64,000 nucleotides of DNA from Stieleria mannarensis (GTDB taxonomy: Bacteria > Planctomycetota > Planctomycetia > Pirellulales > Pirellulaceae), in NCBI RefSeq assembly GCF_014154935.1, contig NZ_JACEHH010000001.1, positions 353,219-417,218 on the forward strand, given 5' to 3'. Below are positions 17,951 to 26,751 of this stretch, piece after piece. Each line of letters starts with the position of its first letter. Position 1 is the first letter of the stretch. Under the pieces are notes generated by a model. It saw only the letters and a list, made by a program, of their open reading frames with translations. It had not been told where the DNA came from and did no database searches. Position numbers and translations under genes: made by a program.

Positions 17951-19106
17951 AATCTGCATCGCATCATCGGGGTTGGGACACGTCGCGCGGGGGATCGAAG
18001 CCTGGGCCGACGACTTGGCTGGCGCGCTGGCCGATCGCGGTGAAGACGTCATCCTGTGCAAGGGAGCCGGCGAACCCCAACGTGACATCGATCGCGTCGT
18101 TCCCTGTTGGACCCGCGATGCCGCCAAGACGCGCTTGCTGGTGCAGTCCCTACCCGCGGCACTCGGTTGGCGGATCGGCATGGGCAGCGGCTACGCGGTC
18201 GAACAAACCACGTTTGCCCGCAATCTGATCAAAGTGCTGCAGACGGAAGACGTCGATGTGCTGCATGTCCAAGACCCCTTTGTTGCGTTGCAGGTCCAAA
18301 AGGCCCTCCGCCGCGGTCGCGTCAAGACGCGAACCATCTTGGCCCACGGCACCGAAGAACCGCTCGAATTTCAACGGCGGATCACCTACCTGCAACACCT
18401 TGCCCCCTGGCACCACCGGCAAGCCCGCCAGGCCGGACTGGATCGAGACTCCTGGACGACGATCCCCAACTTTATCGATACCGATCACTTTCGCCCCGGC
18501 AGCCATCCCGCACTGCGCGAGGAACTTGGCATCCCGCCAGACGCACGCGTCGTGTTGGTCGCCGCGGCAATCAAGCGAAAACATAAGCGCATTGATTATG
18601 TGGTCAACGAATTCCGCACGTTGCTTGATCGACATCCCGACTTGCCGGCTTGGCTGGTCGTCGCCGGTGGTCACGAACCGGAAACCGATGCCCTGATCGC
18701 GACGGCAAAGGCATTGCTAGGAGACCGCATTCGGTTTCTGGTGCGATTCCCCCGCGTGCGGATGGCCGACCTGTATCGCACCGCCGACGTGTTTTCGCTC
18801 GGCAGTTTGAAGGAGATGATGCCGATCGCGCTGTTGGAAGCCACCGCCAGCGGGCTGCCCTGTGTGGTGCATCGGCACCCGGTGATGCAGTGGATGGTCG
18901 GTGCCGGCGGCCGAGCGATCGATCTTTCCACGCCGGGAAATCTGGCCGCCGCCTGGGCGGAATGGCTGGCCGATCCCTATCAGTCACGACCGATCGGTCG
19001 GGCCGCGCGACGACACTGTTGTGATCACTTCAGCACCGAGGTGGTGGTCGACCAAATCCTGCGTTATTACCGTCAGGTCTGCGATGACAGGAGGCTGGCC
19101 GCATGA
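17943..19106 (+). CDS. Family 4 glycosyltransferase (GT-B)
   Basis: A 387-residue GT-B transferase. The N-terminal acceptor domain (SSGLGHVARGIEAWADDLA, then DVDVLHVQDPF) precedes the donor domain with VLVAAAIKRKHKRIDYVV, FPRVRMADLYRTADVFSLGS and the E-x7-E region KEMMPIALLEATASGLPCVV. It overlaps the acyltransferase gene by eight bases and the next gene by four. Specificity is unknown. Confidence 0.88.
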   Translation: MNKICIASSGLGHVARGIEAWADDLAGALADRGEDVILCKGAGEPQRDIDRVVPCWTRDAAKTRLLVQSLPAALGWRIGMGSGYAVEQTTFARNLIKVLQTEDVDVLHVQDPFVALQVQKALRRGRVKTRTILAHGTEEPLEFQRRITYLQHLAPWHHRQARQAGLDRDSWTTIPNFIDTDHFRPGSHPALREELGIPPDARVVLVAAAIKRKHKRIDYVVNEFRTLLDRHPDLPAWLVVAGGHEPETDALIATAKALLGDRIRFLVRFPRVRMADLYRTADVFSLGSLKEMMPIALLEATASGLPCVVHRHPVMQWMVGAGGRAIDLSTPGNLAAAWAEWLADPYQSRPIGRAARRHCCDHFSTEVVVDQILRYYRQVCDDRRLAA

Positions 19107-20032
19107 GCGTTCCTACCGTCAGCGTCGTGATCCCGGCCTACAACGCCGCGGCAACCATCGCCCGCGCGATCGACAGTTGTCTTGCGCAAACCGTCCCGGT
19201 CTCGCAAGTCATCGTGATCGATGACGGCAGCCGCGATGGGCTTGCCGAGATCGTCCGACAGTACCGCCCGCCGGTCATGCTGATCCGACAAACCAATTCA
19301 CGAACCGCCGCCGCCCGGAACCGAGGCCTGGACGCGGCGACCGGCGACTTCATCGGTTTCCTTGACGCCGACGATCATTGGGAACCGAACAAGATTGAGC
19401 GTCAACTGGCGATCTTCGCGGCCCATCGACAGGTCAGCGTCGTCGCCGGCAGATTCTACTGCCAAACGCCCGGTCAATCGCGAACCTTAAACCCGTCCAA
19501 AGCCGATTCGTGGTACGACCGACCGATCCGAGCCGCCGGCCCCGATGCCTTCATGATCGGGACGCTGCACTGGACCGGGACGGTGTTGGTCCGACGCCAG
19601 GCGATTGAGAAACTGCGTTTCGTCTCGGGGTTGGAACCTGCCGAAGATCGCGACATGTGGATTCGCCTGGCGGCCGGCAACACGGTGTACTTGGATTCGC
19701 AACCCTTGGCGACCGCCGTTTTAGAACCGTGCAGCCTGTCACGCGGCAGCATCGAAGTCGACTGCACCAAGATGTTGGAGGTCATCGACCGACACGCCGA
19801 GTTGCTCGGTCTTGCGTCGCGGTTGTTCTGGACCAGCTATGTCCGCTATCGCTGGGCAGCGATGGATCCGTCACCGTCAACCGCCCTGCCCATGTTAATG
19901 CGTTCGGTGCTCAGCTGGCCGTTGCCGTTTGCGGGGATGCCCGCCATGAAACGACTGGGCCGATTGAAGCGGCTGGCCGTTTTGTTGCGGCAATCGATGC
20001 TGCATCGCAACCAACCCGAAGGAGCGGCATGA
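19103..20032 (+). CDS. Family 2 glycosyltransferase
   Basis: A 309-residue GT-A transferase: VSVVIPAYNAAATIARAIDS, VIVIDDGSRDGL, then FIGFLDADDHW as the DxD region and EPAEDRDMWIRLAAG with the catalytic acid. It has no membrane helix and is shorter at the C terminus than the transferase at 15789, to which it is clearly related. ATGA overlaps occur on both sides. Confidence 0.88.
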   Translation: MSVPTVSVVIPAYNAAATIARAIDSCLAQTVPVSQVIVIDDGSRDGLAEIVRQYRPPVMLIRQTNSRTAAARNRGLDAATGDFIGFLDADDHWEPNKIERQLAIFAAHRQVSVVAGRFYCQTPGQSRTLNPSKADSWYDRPIRAAGPDAFMIGTLHWTGTVLVRRQAIEKLRFVSGLEPAEDRDMWIRLAAGNTVYLDSQPLATAVLEPCSLSRGSIEVDCTKMLEVIDRHAELLGLASRLFWTSYVRYRWAAMDPSPSTALPMLMRSVLSWPLPFAGMPAMKRLGRLKRLAVLLRQSMLHRNQPEGAA

Positions 20033-20730
20033 TGCGTGAACAGCTCAAGACAGTGGTGCGATGGTTATTGCAACGTCATTTGCCGGTGACGAAAGTCAAC
20101 CGCCCGGTCGTTGCGGGATTGTACCGGTCGCACGTTGCGGCGCGAGAGTTGATCGCTTGGACGGCGCGATTCTTCTGGTACGAACCGCTGTTTCGCAGCC
20201 AATGCGATCGGGTCGGACAACGATTTTTGATGGAGCAGTTGCCCTATCTGATCGGTCGCGGAACATTGGTCATCGGCGACGACGTTCGGTTATCAGGAAA
20301 GTCGTCGTTTGCCTTCAGCTCACGACACGTCGCTTCACCGGAGCTGACGGTCGGAAGCGGGACGTTCATCGGGCACAACTGCGCGTTCGTGGTCGGACGC
20401 GAGATTCGCATCGGCAACCATTGCCTGATCGCCGGCGGTGTGCGGATCAGCGATTTTGATGGCCACCCCATCAATGCCGTCGATCGGCGGAACGGATTGA
20501 CCACACCGTCAAGCGAAGTGGCGGCGGTTTCGATCGGTGATGATGTCTGGGTCGGGCACGGCGCGATGGTGTTGAAGGGTGTCCGAATCGGCGATCGCGC
20601 CATCGTGGGGGCGCGGTCGGTTGTGACCAAAGACGTCCCCGATGACACGATCGTGGCCGGCAATCCGGCGCGCGTGGTCAAGTCGCTTGCCCCGGCCGCG
20701 GTTTCCTTGTTCAGCGAGGAGGCCGCATGA
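20029..20730 (+). CDS. Hexapeptide-repeat acyltransferase (left-handed beta-helix)
   Basis: A 233-residue protein whose residues 75-210 carry isoleucine/valine-rich hexapeptide repeats ending VSIGDDVWVGHGAMVLKGV, RIGDRAIVGARSVVTKDVP and DTIVAGNPARVVK, the classic maltose/serine O-acetyltransferase-like signature. The catalytic histidine is probably that in VWVGHGA. An N-terminal 70-residue helical extension precedes the helix. Two adjacent ATGs (20029, 20032) are possible starts, and AAGGAG fits the second slightly better. It would acetylate a sugar residue, complementing the membrane acyltransferase at 16823. Confidence 0.88.
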   Translation: MMREQLKTVVRWLLQRHLPVTKVNRPVVAGLYRSHVAARELIAWTARFFWYEPLFRSQCDRVGQRFLMEQLPYLIGRGTLVIGDDVRLSGKSSFAFSSRHVASPELTVGSGTFIGHNCAFVVGREIRIGNHCLIAGGVRISDFDGHPINAVDRRNGLTTPSSEVAAVSIGDDVWVGHGAMVLKGVRIGDRAIVGARSVVTKDVPDDTIVAGNPARVVKSLAPAAVSLFSEEAA

Positions 20731-21800
20731 ACGCGCGACATGTCGTTCACATCTCGCTGGGGACTCAGGTCGGCGGGATGGAAAAACTGCTCGTCGAATT
20801 CGCCCGCTTCACCGACCGGTCCCGGTACCGGTTGAGCTTCGTCTCGCTGCAACGGCGAGGCGAACTGGCGGCGGAAATCGAATCGCATCGCTGGCCGGTG
20901 ATTGCGATGAACAAGGCCGAAGGGCTGAAACCCGCTTTGGCCCTAAGGCTCGCCAAAACGCTGCGCCGAATCAAGCCGGACGTCGTTCATACCCACAACA
21001 CCGCGGCCTATGTTTACGGCGTTGCCGCGGCACGGCTTGCCGGTGTGCCGCGTGTCATCCATACACGACACGGCCAACGCTTCGAATCCTCACGCCGACA
21101 AACCTCGCTGTTCCGTGGCCTGTCGCGATGGGTCGACCGGGTGGTCAGCGTGTCCAGCGACGGCGCCCGATTGTCGGTCGACGAAGGCATCGCGGCCGAC
21201 AAAACGGTCACCATCTTCAACGGTGTCGACTTGCAGCGGTTTGCGATGGTCCCTGACCGACCCCGCGGACGGGCCGTCGTCGTGGCCCGGCTGAGCCCCG
21301 AAAAAGACGTCGCCTCACTGATCCATGCGATCCGTGTCGCCAAACAACACGGATGCCGGTTGAACTTGGACATCATCGGTGACGGCAGCGAGCGGCAGCC
21401 TTTGGAATCGCTGACACGATCGTTTCAGCTGTGTGATCAAATTCGATTCCACGGCATTCGCGACGACATCCCCGCGGTACTGGCCCAGGCGTCGATGTTC
21501 GTGTTGCCTTCGGTCACCGAAGGCATCTCGCTGACGCTGTTGGAAGCGATGGCCACCGGACTGCCGGTCGTGGCCTGTGATGTCGGCGGCAACCCCGAGG
21601 TCGTCGCCGACGGCCGGACCGGAATCCTGGTACCGCCACGCGATCCCGCGGCCCTTGCCGGCGCGATCCGACGACTGGACGAAGACCGGCATTTGGCACG
21701 GCGGTTTGGCAGCGAAGGGCGTGCCCGCGTCGAGTCCAAATTCTGTGTCCGCAAAATGGTGCACGCCTACCAGCAACTCTACTCCGGCGAGGCAGCGTGA
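20727..21800 (+). CDS. Family 4 glycosyltransferase (GT-B)
   Basis: A 357-residue GT4 enzyme: HISLGTQVGGMEKLLVEFA at the N terminus, PDVVHTHNTAAYVYG, then VARLSPEKDVASLIHAI and the donor-site region FVLPSVTEGISLTLLEAMAT followed by GLPVVACDVGGNPEVV. It is one of four GT-B enzymes in the operon. ATGA overlaps link it to both neighbours. Confidence 0.9.
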   Translation: MNARHVVHISLGTQVGGMEKLLVEFARFTDRSRYRLSFVSLQRRGELAAEIESHRWPVIAMNKAEGLKPALALRLAKTLRRIKPDVVHTHNTAAYVYGVAAARLAGVPRVIHTRHGQRFESSRRQTSLFRGLSRWVDRVVSVSSDGARLSVDEGIAADKTVTIFNGVDLQRFAMVPDRPRGRAVVVARLSPEKDVASLIHAIRVAKQHGCRLNLDIIGDGSERQPLESLTRSFQLCDQIRFHGIRDDIPAVLAQASMFVLPSVTEGISLTLLEAMATGLPVVACDVGGNPEVVADGRTGILVPPRDPAALAGAIRRLDEDRHLARRFGSEGRARVESKFCVRKMVHAYQQLYSGEAA

Positions 21801-23185
21801 TGATCGATTGGGCCTATCAGAACGTCATCATTCGCGGATTCGAATCGGGGCTGAAGCGTCGCAAGACGTTTCGGTACTGGCGCGAACTGGAATCCAGCCA
21901 GTGGCGGTCGCGACGGGAGATCGAATCCTTGCAAGTCCGCCGGCTACGCGCGTTGCTGGACCACTGCAACACGTACAGCCCTTGGTATCGCGATCGCTGG
22001 GCCGAGTACGGGATCGACGTCCGGGGCATCGCATCGCTAGCGGATTTACGGTCGTTTCCGATCACGACCCGCGCCATGATGCGCGACAATGCGGCCGACA
22101 TCCGCTCGTCCCAAAACGGCATCGGCTTCGTGTCCAAGGCGACCGGTGGGTCCAGCGGAGCCCCGCTGCGGTTCTTGATCGAACGCGACGCCAACGATCG
22201 CCGGGTGGCGGCGGCGTTTCGCGGTTATGGCTGGGCCGGAGCTTCACCGGGGACTCGCCAGTCTCACCTATGGGGAATCAATTTGAGCCCATTGTCGATG
22301 CGACAGAAGGTGAAAGAACATTGTTACGCACGTCTACTGTATCGCCGCGACGTTTTGAACAGCTTTCAGATGTCGGATTCTAACGCCGGCCGCTACGTCA
22401 AACGATTGAACCAGTTTCGCCCCAAGGTCCTGGTGGCGTACGCCAATCCCTTGTTCGCCTTAGCCAGGGCCATTGATGAACGCGGCATTTCGGTTCACCG
22501 CCCGGAATCGATCATCGTCGGCTCGGAAAAACTGTACGACCACCAGCGGGAATTGATCGAGCGTGTGTTTGGGGCACCCGTCTATGAAACCTATGGCTCG
22601 CGGGAGTTCACGCTGATCGCGGCCGAGTGCGACCACCACCAGGGGTTGCATGTGACGAGCGAGAATCTGATCGTCGAAGTGGTCGACGACGATGGCAACC
22701 CGGTCGGGACCGGCGAAGAAGGTCAAATCGTCGTCACCGACTTGTTCAACACGGCGATGCCGTTTGTCCGTTACGCGATCGGTGATCGTGCGGTGGCAGC
22801 GGCCGGCAGCTGTCCCTGTGGTCGAGGGTTGCCGTTGTTGGAAAAGATCGTCGGTCGACAAATGGACGTGTTGCGATTGCCCGACGGCCGCAACCTGCCC
22901 GGAGCATTCTTTCCACATCTGATCAAAGACATCCCGGCGGTCCGCCAATTCCAAGCCGTCCAAACGCAGCCGGACAAGATTCAGTTGCACTTGGTCGTCG
23001 ATGAAACCTGGAACGCCGAGCACGGTGACGCGCTTCGCCGGCGGATCATCCACACGATCGGCGAATCTTCCCAGTTAGAAATCCGGCGGGTCGATCAAAT
23101 CGACTTGACGGCCGCGGGAAAACTAAGGGTCGTCGTTGCCTACTCCGACCATCGCACCGTCCATCAACCCAGGATTGCGGGATGA
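21797..23185 (+). CDS. CapK/PaaK-like adenylate-forming ligase
   Basis: A 462-residue member of the phenylacetate-CoA ligase-like/CapK group of the adenylate-forming superfamily. Visible motifs are the glycine/serine-rich loop VSKATGGSSGAPLRF near residue 115, VYETYGSREFTLIAAEC (the A5-type motif) near 260 and VVTDLFNTAMPFVRYAIGD. CapK relatives occur widely in capsule and exopolysaccharide clusters, where their substrate is usually unknown; they may activate a carboxylic acid for attachment to the glycan. It is located within the tightly coupled operon (ATGA both sides). Confidence 0.85.
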   Translation: MMIDWAYQNVIIRGFESGLKRRKTFRYWRELESSQWRSRREIESLQVRRLRALLDHCNTYSPWYRDRWAEYGIDVRGIASLADLRSFPITTRAMMRDNAADIRSSQNGIGFVSKATGGSSGAPLRFLIERDANDRRVAAAFRGYGWAGASPGTRQSHLWGINLSPLSMRQKVKEHCYARLLYRRDVLNSFQMSDSNAGRYVKRLNQFRPKVLVAYANPLFALARAIDERGISVHRPESIIVGSEKLYDHQRELIERVFGAPVYETYGSREFTLIAAECDHHQGLHVTSENLIVEVVDDDGNPVGTGEEGQIVVTDLFNTAMPFVRYAIGDRAVAAAGSCPCGRGLPLLEKIVGRQMDVLRLPDGRNLPGAFFPHLIKDIPAVRQFQAVQTQPDKIQLHLVVDETWNAEHGDALRRRIIHTIGESSQLEIRRVDQIDLTAAGKLRVVVAYSDHRTVHQPRIAG

Positions 23186-24171
23186 GACGCGCGACGCTGA
23201 TTCTGGCGATCTTGTATCTGTTGTTGCTGGTCATCGGCGCCGCGTTGATGCACACGCGTCTGAATTCGCATTGGTTGATCACCGTGTTTCTGTTTTCGCC
23301 TCGCTGGGTCGTCGCGTTGCCGCTGTTGTTGCTTGTCCCGTTGACGCTGCTCGTTCGATGGCGATTGACGCCCGTTTACTTGATTCACACCGGTTTGATC
23401 CTGTTTCCGATCCTCGATTTCCAACTGCCGCGTTCCCCGGCAACGTCAACGGAGGCGACGCCAACGATTCGAGTGCTGACGTGCAACGTCGGCGGCGGCA
23501 CCCTGGATGATCGGCGGCTGATCGAACTGCTCCGCGAACACCAAGTCGACGTGATGCTGCTGCAGGAATGCACTCAAGCGGTTGCCGATCCATTGATGGG
23601 ACAACTCGGTTGGAACCACCGACAAATGCACCACGTCCTGATCGCCAGCCCGCTGCCGTTAAGCCAGCCGCGAATTTTGGGCCGGCAGCCGCGAGCCAAT
23701 TTCAATGCGGTGGCGGCCATCGGTTGCCAACTGACGCTGCCGCAAGGCGATCGAATTCAATTGGCGTCGATCCATCTGCCCACCTTTCGACCGGCATTGG
23801 AAAAGATTCAAAACTTTGATTTCCAACACGGCCCCGACGCCATCGACCGACTGGGACAGACCCGCCGCGGCATCTCAATGCGCGTGGCCGAAGCGGTCGG
23901 CGACGTCAATTTTCCGACGATCCTGGCGGGGGATTTCAACGTCCCGGTCGAAAGCGTCTTTTACCGTGATTATTGGAGCCCCTATCAAAACGCGTTCTCG
24001 ATCGCCGGATCTGGATTGGGTTACACCAAGTACACCCGTTTTCATGGGATCCGAATCGATCACATCTTGGCCGATAAAAACTGGGACGTCCTTTCCGCCC
24101 AGGTCGGCCCCGATTTGGGTGGCGATCACCGCCCGGTGATCGCGGAGCTAGCCAGCAGGTCCCGCCCATGA
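23182..24171 (+). CDS. Membrane-anchored endonuclease/exonuclease/phosphatase-family protein
   Basis: A 329-residue protein with two or three N-terminal hydrophobic segments (residues 3-25, 33-55 and 60-78) followed by an EEP catalytic domain. The domain shows RVLTCNVGGG, VDVMLLQECTQ (metal-binding glutamate), ILAGDFNVPVES, IRIDHILADKNW and GGDHRPVIAEL, the complete set of EEP motifs. Substrates of this superfamily range from DNA to phospholipids and inositol phosphates. The membrane anchor and position within a glycan operon argue against DNA repair and suggest a lipid-linked or glycan phosphate, which is an inference. Confidence 0.85.
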   Translation: MRRATLILAILYLLLLVIGAALMHTRLNSHWLITVFLFSPRWVVALPLLLLVPLTLLVRWRLTPVYLIHTGLILFPILDFQLPRSPATSTEATPTIRVLTCNVGGGTLDDRRLIELLREHQVDVMLLQECTQAVADPLMGQLGWNHRQMHHVLIASPLPLSQPRILGRQPRANFNAVAAIGCQLTLPQGDRIQLASIHLPTFRPALEKIQNFDFQHGPDAIDRLGQTRRGISMRVAEAVGDVNFPTILAGDFNVPVESVFYRDYWSPYQNAFSIAGSGLGYTKYTRFHGIRIDHILADKNWDVLSAQVGPDLGGDHRPVIAELASRSRP

Positions 24172-25349
24172 ACATTCTGTACATCGCGACGACCTACCCG
24201 ACCCCGACCAGCCCTCGCCAAGGGATGTTCAATCGTCATCTGGTGGACGCCCTGCGGGCCGGCAACGAGGTGCGGGTGATCGCACCGGTTCCGTGGCTGG
24301 AACGTTTACGGCCGCTCCGTCCTGGTTCCACGCAAGCGGAATCACCCCACGATTACCATCCCACCTACGTCTACCCGCCGAAATTGATGCGGAGTCGCTA
24401 CGACGAATTCTATTGGCAATCGATCTTGCCCGCACTCAAACAGATCGAAAAATCCTTCGCACCGGATCTGGTGATGGGCTATTGGTTACATCCCGATGGC
24501 AGCGCCGCCCAGCGCGCCGCATGGCACTTCGACTGCCCGTGCGTTGTGTTTTCCGGCGGAAGCGACCTGCGACTCCTGCCCCGCAACTCTGTCCGGCGCC
24601 GCGTGATCCGAAAGGTCTTGGCCGACGCGGATCGATTGGTCGTCGTCAGCGGGGACTTGGCCGCCAGGGCGATCGATCTTGGCATGCCGGCCGACAAGAT
24701 CGATGTCGTCTATCGCGGCGTCGACCAAGAGTGTTTTCATCCGCGTCCTCGTTGTCAGGCCCGTGTCGCGTGCGGTTTGCCCGACGACGCGATCGCTTTG
24801 TTGTGGTCCGGCCGATTGGAACCGGTCAAAAACCCGACGCTGCTGTTGCGTGCCGCCCAGCACTGGCGGCAGCATTGGGGCGATCGGTTGCAAATCATGA
24901 TCGCCGGTGATGGTTCGATGCGGAAAGACCTGATCAAGCTTCGCTCACAACTGAACTTGGATTCGTGCGTGCGATTCGAAGGGAATCTCAGCCAGCAAGA
25001 ACTGGCCGTTCGCTACAACGCGGCCGATGTGATGGTTTTGACTAGCCACAGCGAAGGGGTTCCGAACGTGTTGTTGGAGTCCATTGCGTGCGGCGTGCCG
25101 TTTGTCGCGACCGACGTCGGCGGGGTGTCCGAAATTGCGACTCTGGGCGTCGACCGACTGATTGCCGACAACGACCGGGACCAGTTGATCGATGCAGTCG
25201 TGCGGCAGGTGGAGCAACAGGCTGTCATTCCGTCGGAAGTCCCGCGGGCGTTTGTGCCCGACGGGTTGCCCGAAATGGCGGCGCGTTTCGAAGCGGTCTT
25301 TCGGCGAACGCTGGCGAATTGGAATTCAAAATTCGGCAAGGCGGGATGA
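24168..25349 (+). CDS. Family 4 glycosyltransferase (GT-B)
   Basis: A 393-residue GT4 enzyme: ILYIATTYPTPTSPRQGMFN, YWLHPDGSAAQRAAWHFDCP, then LLWSGRLEPVKNPTLLLRA and VMVLTSHSEGVPNVLLESIA followed by CGVPFVATDVGGVSE. It has the usual length and domain order. ATGA overlaps join it to the EEP-family gene and the next transferase. Confidence 0.9.
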   Translation: MNILYIATTYPTPTSPRQGMFNRHLVDALRAGNEVRVIAPVPWLERLRPLRPGSTQAESPHDYHPTYVYPPKLMRSRYDEFYWQSILPALKQIEKSFAPDLVMGYWLHPDGSAAQRAAWHFDCPCVVFSGGSDLRLLPRNSVRRRVIRKVLADADRLVVVSGDLAARAIDLGMPADKIDVVYRGVDQECFHPRPRCQARVACGLPDDAIALLWSGRLEPVKNPTLLLRAAQHWRQHWGDRLQIMIAGDGSMRKDLIKLRSQLNLDSCVRFEGNLSQQELAVRYNAADVMVLTSHSEGVPNVLLESIACGVPFVATDVGGVSEIATLGVDRLIADNDRDQLIDAVVRQVEQQAVIPSEVPRAFVPDGLPEMAARFEAVFRRTLANWNSKFGKAG

Positions 25350-26677
25350 TGACTCGCGATCAACGACGCCTGCTCTTGATTAGCTACGCCTACCCTCCCG
25401 TGGGTGGCGGCGGTGTTCAACGCAGCGTGAAATTTGCTAAGTACCTGCCCCAGTATGATTGGCGACCGACGGTGCTGACCGCGGCCGATCCCTCCGTGCC
25501 GGTCCGCGACAGCGATTTGTCGATGGAACTGGATCCGGAAACGACCGTGCTGCGGGCCCGCACATTCGAACCGTCGTATCGAACGAAGCAAAAACTGATC
25601 GCGACACAAACCGAGTCTTCGTTCTCGCCGAAGCAATGGATCAGGCGGTCTGCCCGCAAGGCGGCGATGGCGTTGCTGCAACCCGACCCGCAAGTCCTGT
25701 GGAACCCGTCCGCATCGCGACTGGCGACACGGACGCTTCGCGACATTCCCCACGAAGCGGTCTACGTGACCGGTCCACCGTTTTCGTCCTTCTTGCTGGG
25801 CCGGACGCTTAAGCGTCGCTTCGGATTGCCGTTGGTCTTGGATTTTCGCGATGAATGGTTGTTGGCCAGTCGTCACTTTGAAAACCACCAGCGATCGGCG
25901 ATCGAGATCCGTCGGCAGCGGAAACTCTTGGACAAGGTACTGCGGGCGGCCGATGCGGTGGTGGCAACGACGCAAGCGAGTGCGAACGAACTTTCGCGCC
26001 AGATCGACGCTGCCGGCGGGCGGGCTTCGGTGCACTGCATCTACAACGGCTACGACGAAGACGACGTTGCGCAGCGGTCGACCGAGACGTCGGCCTCGGA
26101 TCGATTGCGGATCGTCTACACCGGCACGCTCTGGAAACTGACGGACATTTCGCCGCTCGTCGACGCGCTGCTGCAATTGGCCACGACGGATCCCGATTCG
26201 GCGGCCCGCATCGACTTGGTCCTCGCGGGCAGACGCACGCCGCATCAGGACGCGATCGTCCGAAAGCTGGATCCGACGTGCGTCAACGTCCAAGGCCACG
26301 ATTACCTGCCGCACGGCCAGTCGCTGGAATTGGCCGCGTCGGCCGACGTGTTGCTGTTGCTGTTGGCTGACCAGCCGGGCGCCGAGCGTGTCGTGCCGGC
26401 CAAACTGTTCGAATACCTGGCGCTCAGGCGACCGATCTTGGCCGTTTGTGGCGACGGGGAAACGGCCTCGTTGGTTGGTCGGCACGGACACACGTTGCGG
26501 TTTTCTCCCAGCCACGCCGACGGCATCGCCCGGTGCCTGGTCAAACTGCTCGACCAGCGGCCGGTGGTCGCCGATGCTGACGCGCCCTCCCTGGACCAAT
26601 TCTCGCGCCGTGTTCAGACCGGCCAGCTGGCCGCGATCATGAATGCCGTCAGTCGATGTCGTTCATCCCTCACGTGA
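25346..26677 (+). CDS. Family 4-like glycosyltransferase (GT-B)
   Basis: A 443-residue GT-B protein starting MTRDQRRLLLISYAYPPVGG, with GGVQRSVKFAKYLPQYDW in the N-terminal domain, LVLDFRDEW near residue 165, RIVYTGTLWK at the start of the donor domain and VPAKLFEYLALRRPILAVCG as the nucleotide-sugar site. This variant lacks the E-x7-E pair of typical GT4 enzymes and resembles the Glyco_trans_4_4 group. The start at 25346 overlaps the previous stop (ATGA). It is the last gene of the uninterrupted overlap chain. Confidence 0.85.
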   Translation: MMTRDQRRLLLISYAYPPVGGGGVQRSVKFAKYLPQYDWRPTVLTAADPSVPVRDSDLSMELDPETTVLRARTFEPSYRTKQKLIATQTESSFSPKQWIRRSARKAAMALLQPDPQVLWNPSASRLATRTLRDIPHEAVYVTGPPFSSFLLGRTLKRRFGLPLVLDFRDEWLLASRHFENHQRSAIEIRRQRKLLDKVLRAADAVVATTQASANELSRQIDAAGGRASVHCIYNGYDEDDVAQRSTETSASDRLRIVYTGTLWKLTDISPLVDALLQLATTDPDSAARIDLVLAGRRTPHQDAIVRKLDPTCVNVQGHDYLPHGQSLELAASADVLLLLLADQPGAERVVPAKLFEYLALRRPILAVCGDGETASLVGRHGHTLRFSPSHADGIARCLVKLLDQRPVVADADAPSLDQFSRRVQTGQLAAIMNAVSRCRSSLT

Positions 26678-26751
26678 TCCCCGCAGATAGGACGGCGAAA
26701 ACGGCCCCCAAATGTCGACCCTAAAGGGGTTTCGACGATTGCCGTCGCGTC

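Noticed and set aside
25013..26599. 528-residue minus-strand open frame
   Set aside because: Opposite two glycosyltransferase genes; no recognisable sequence.
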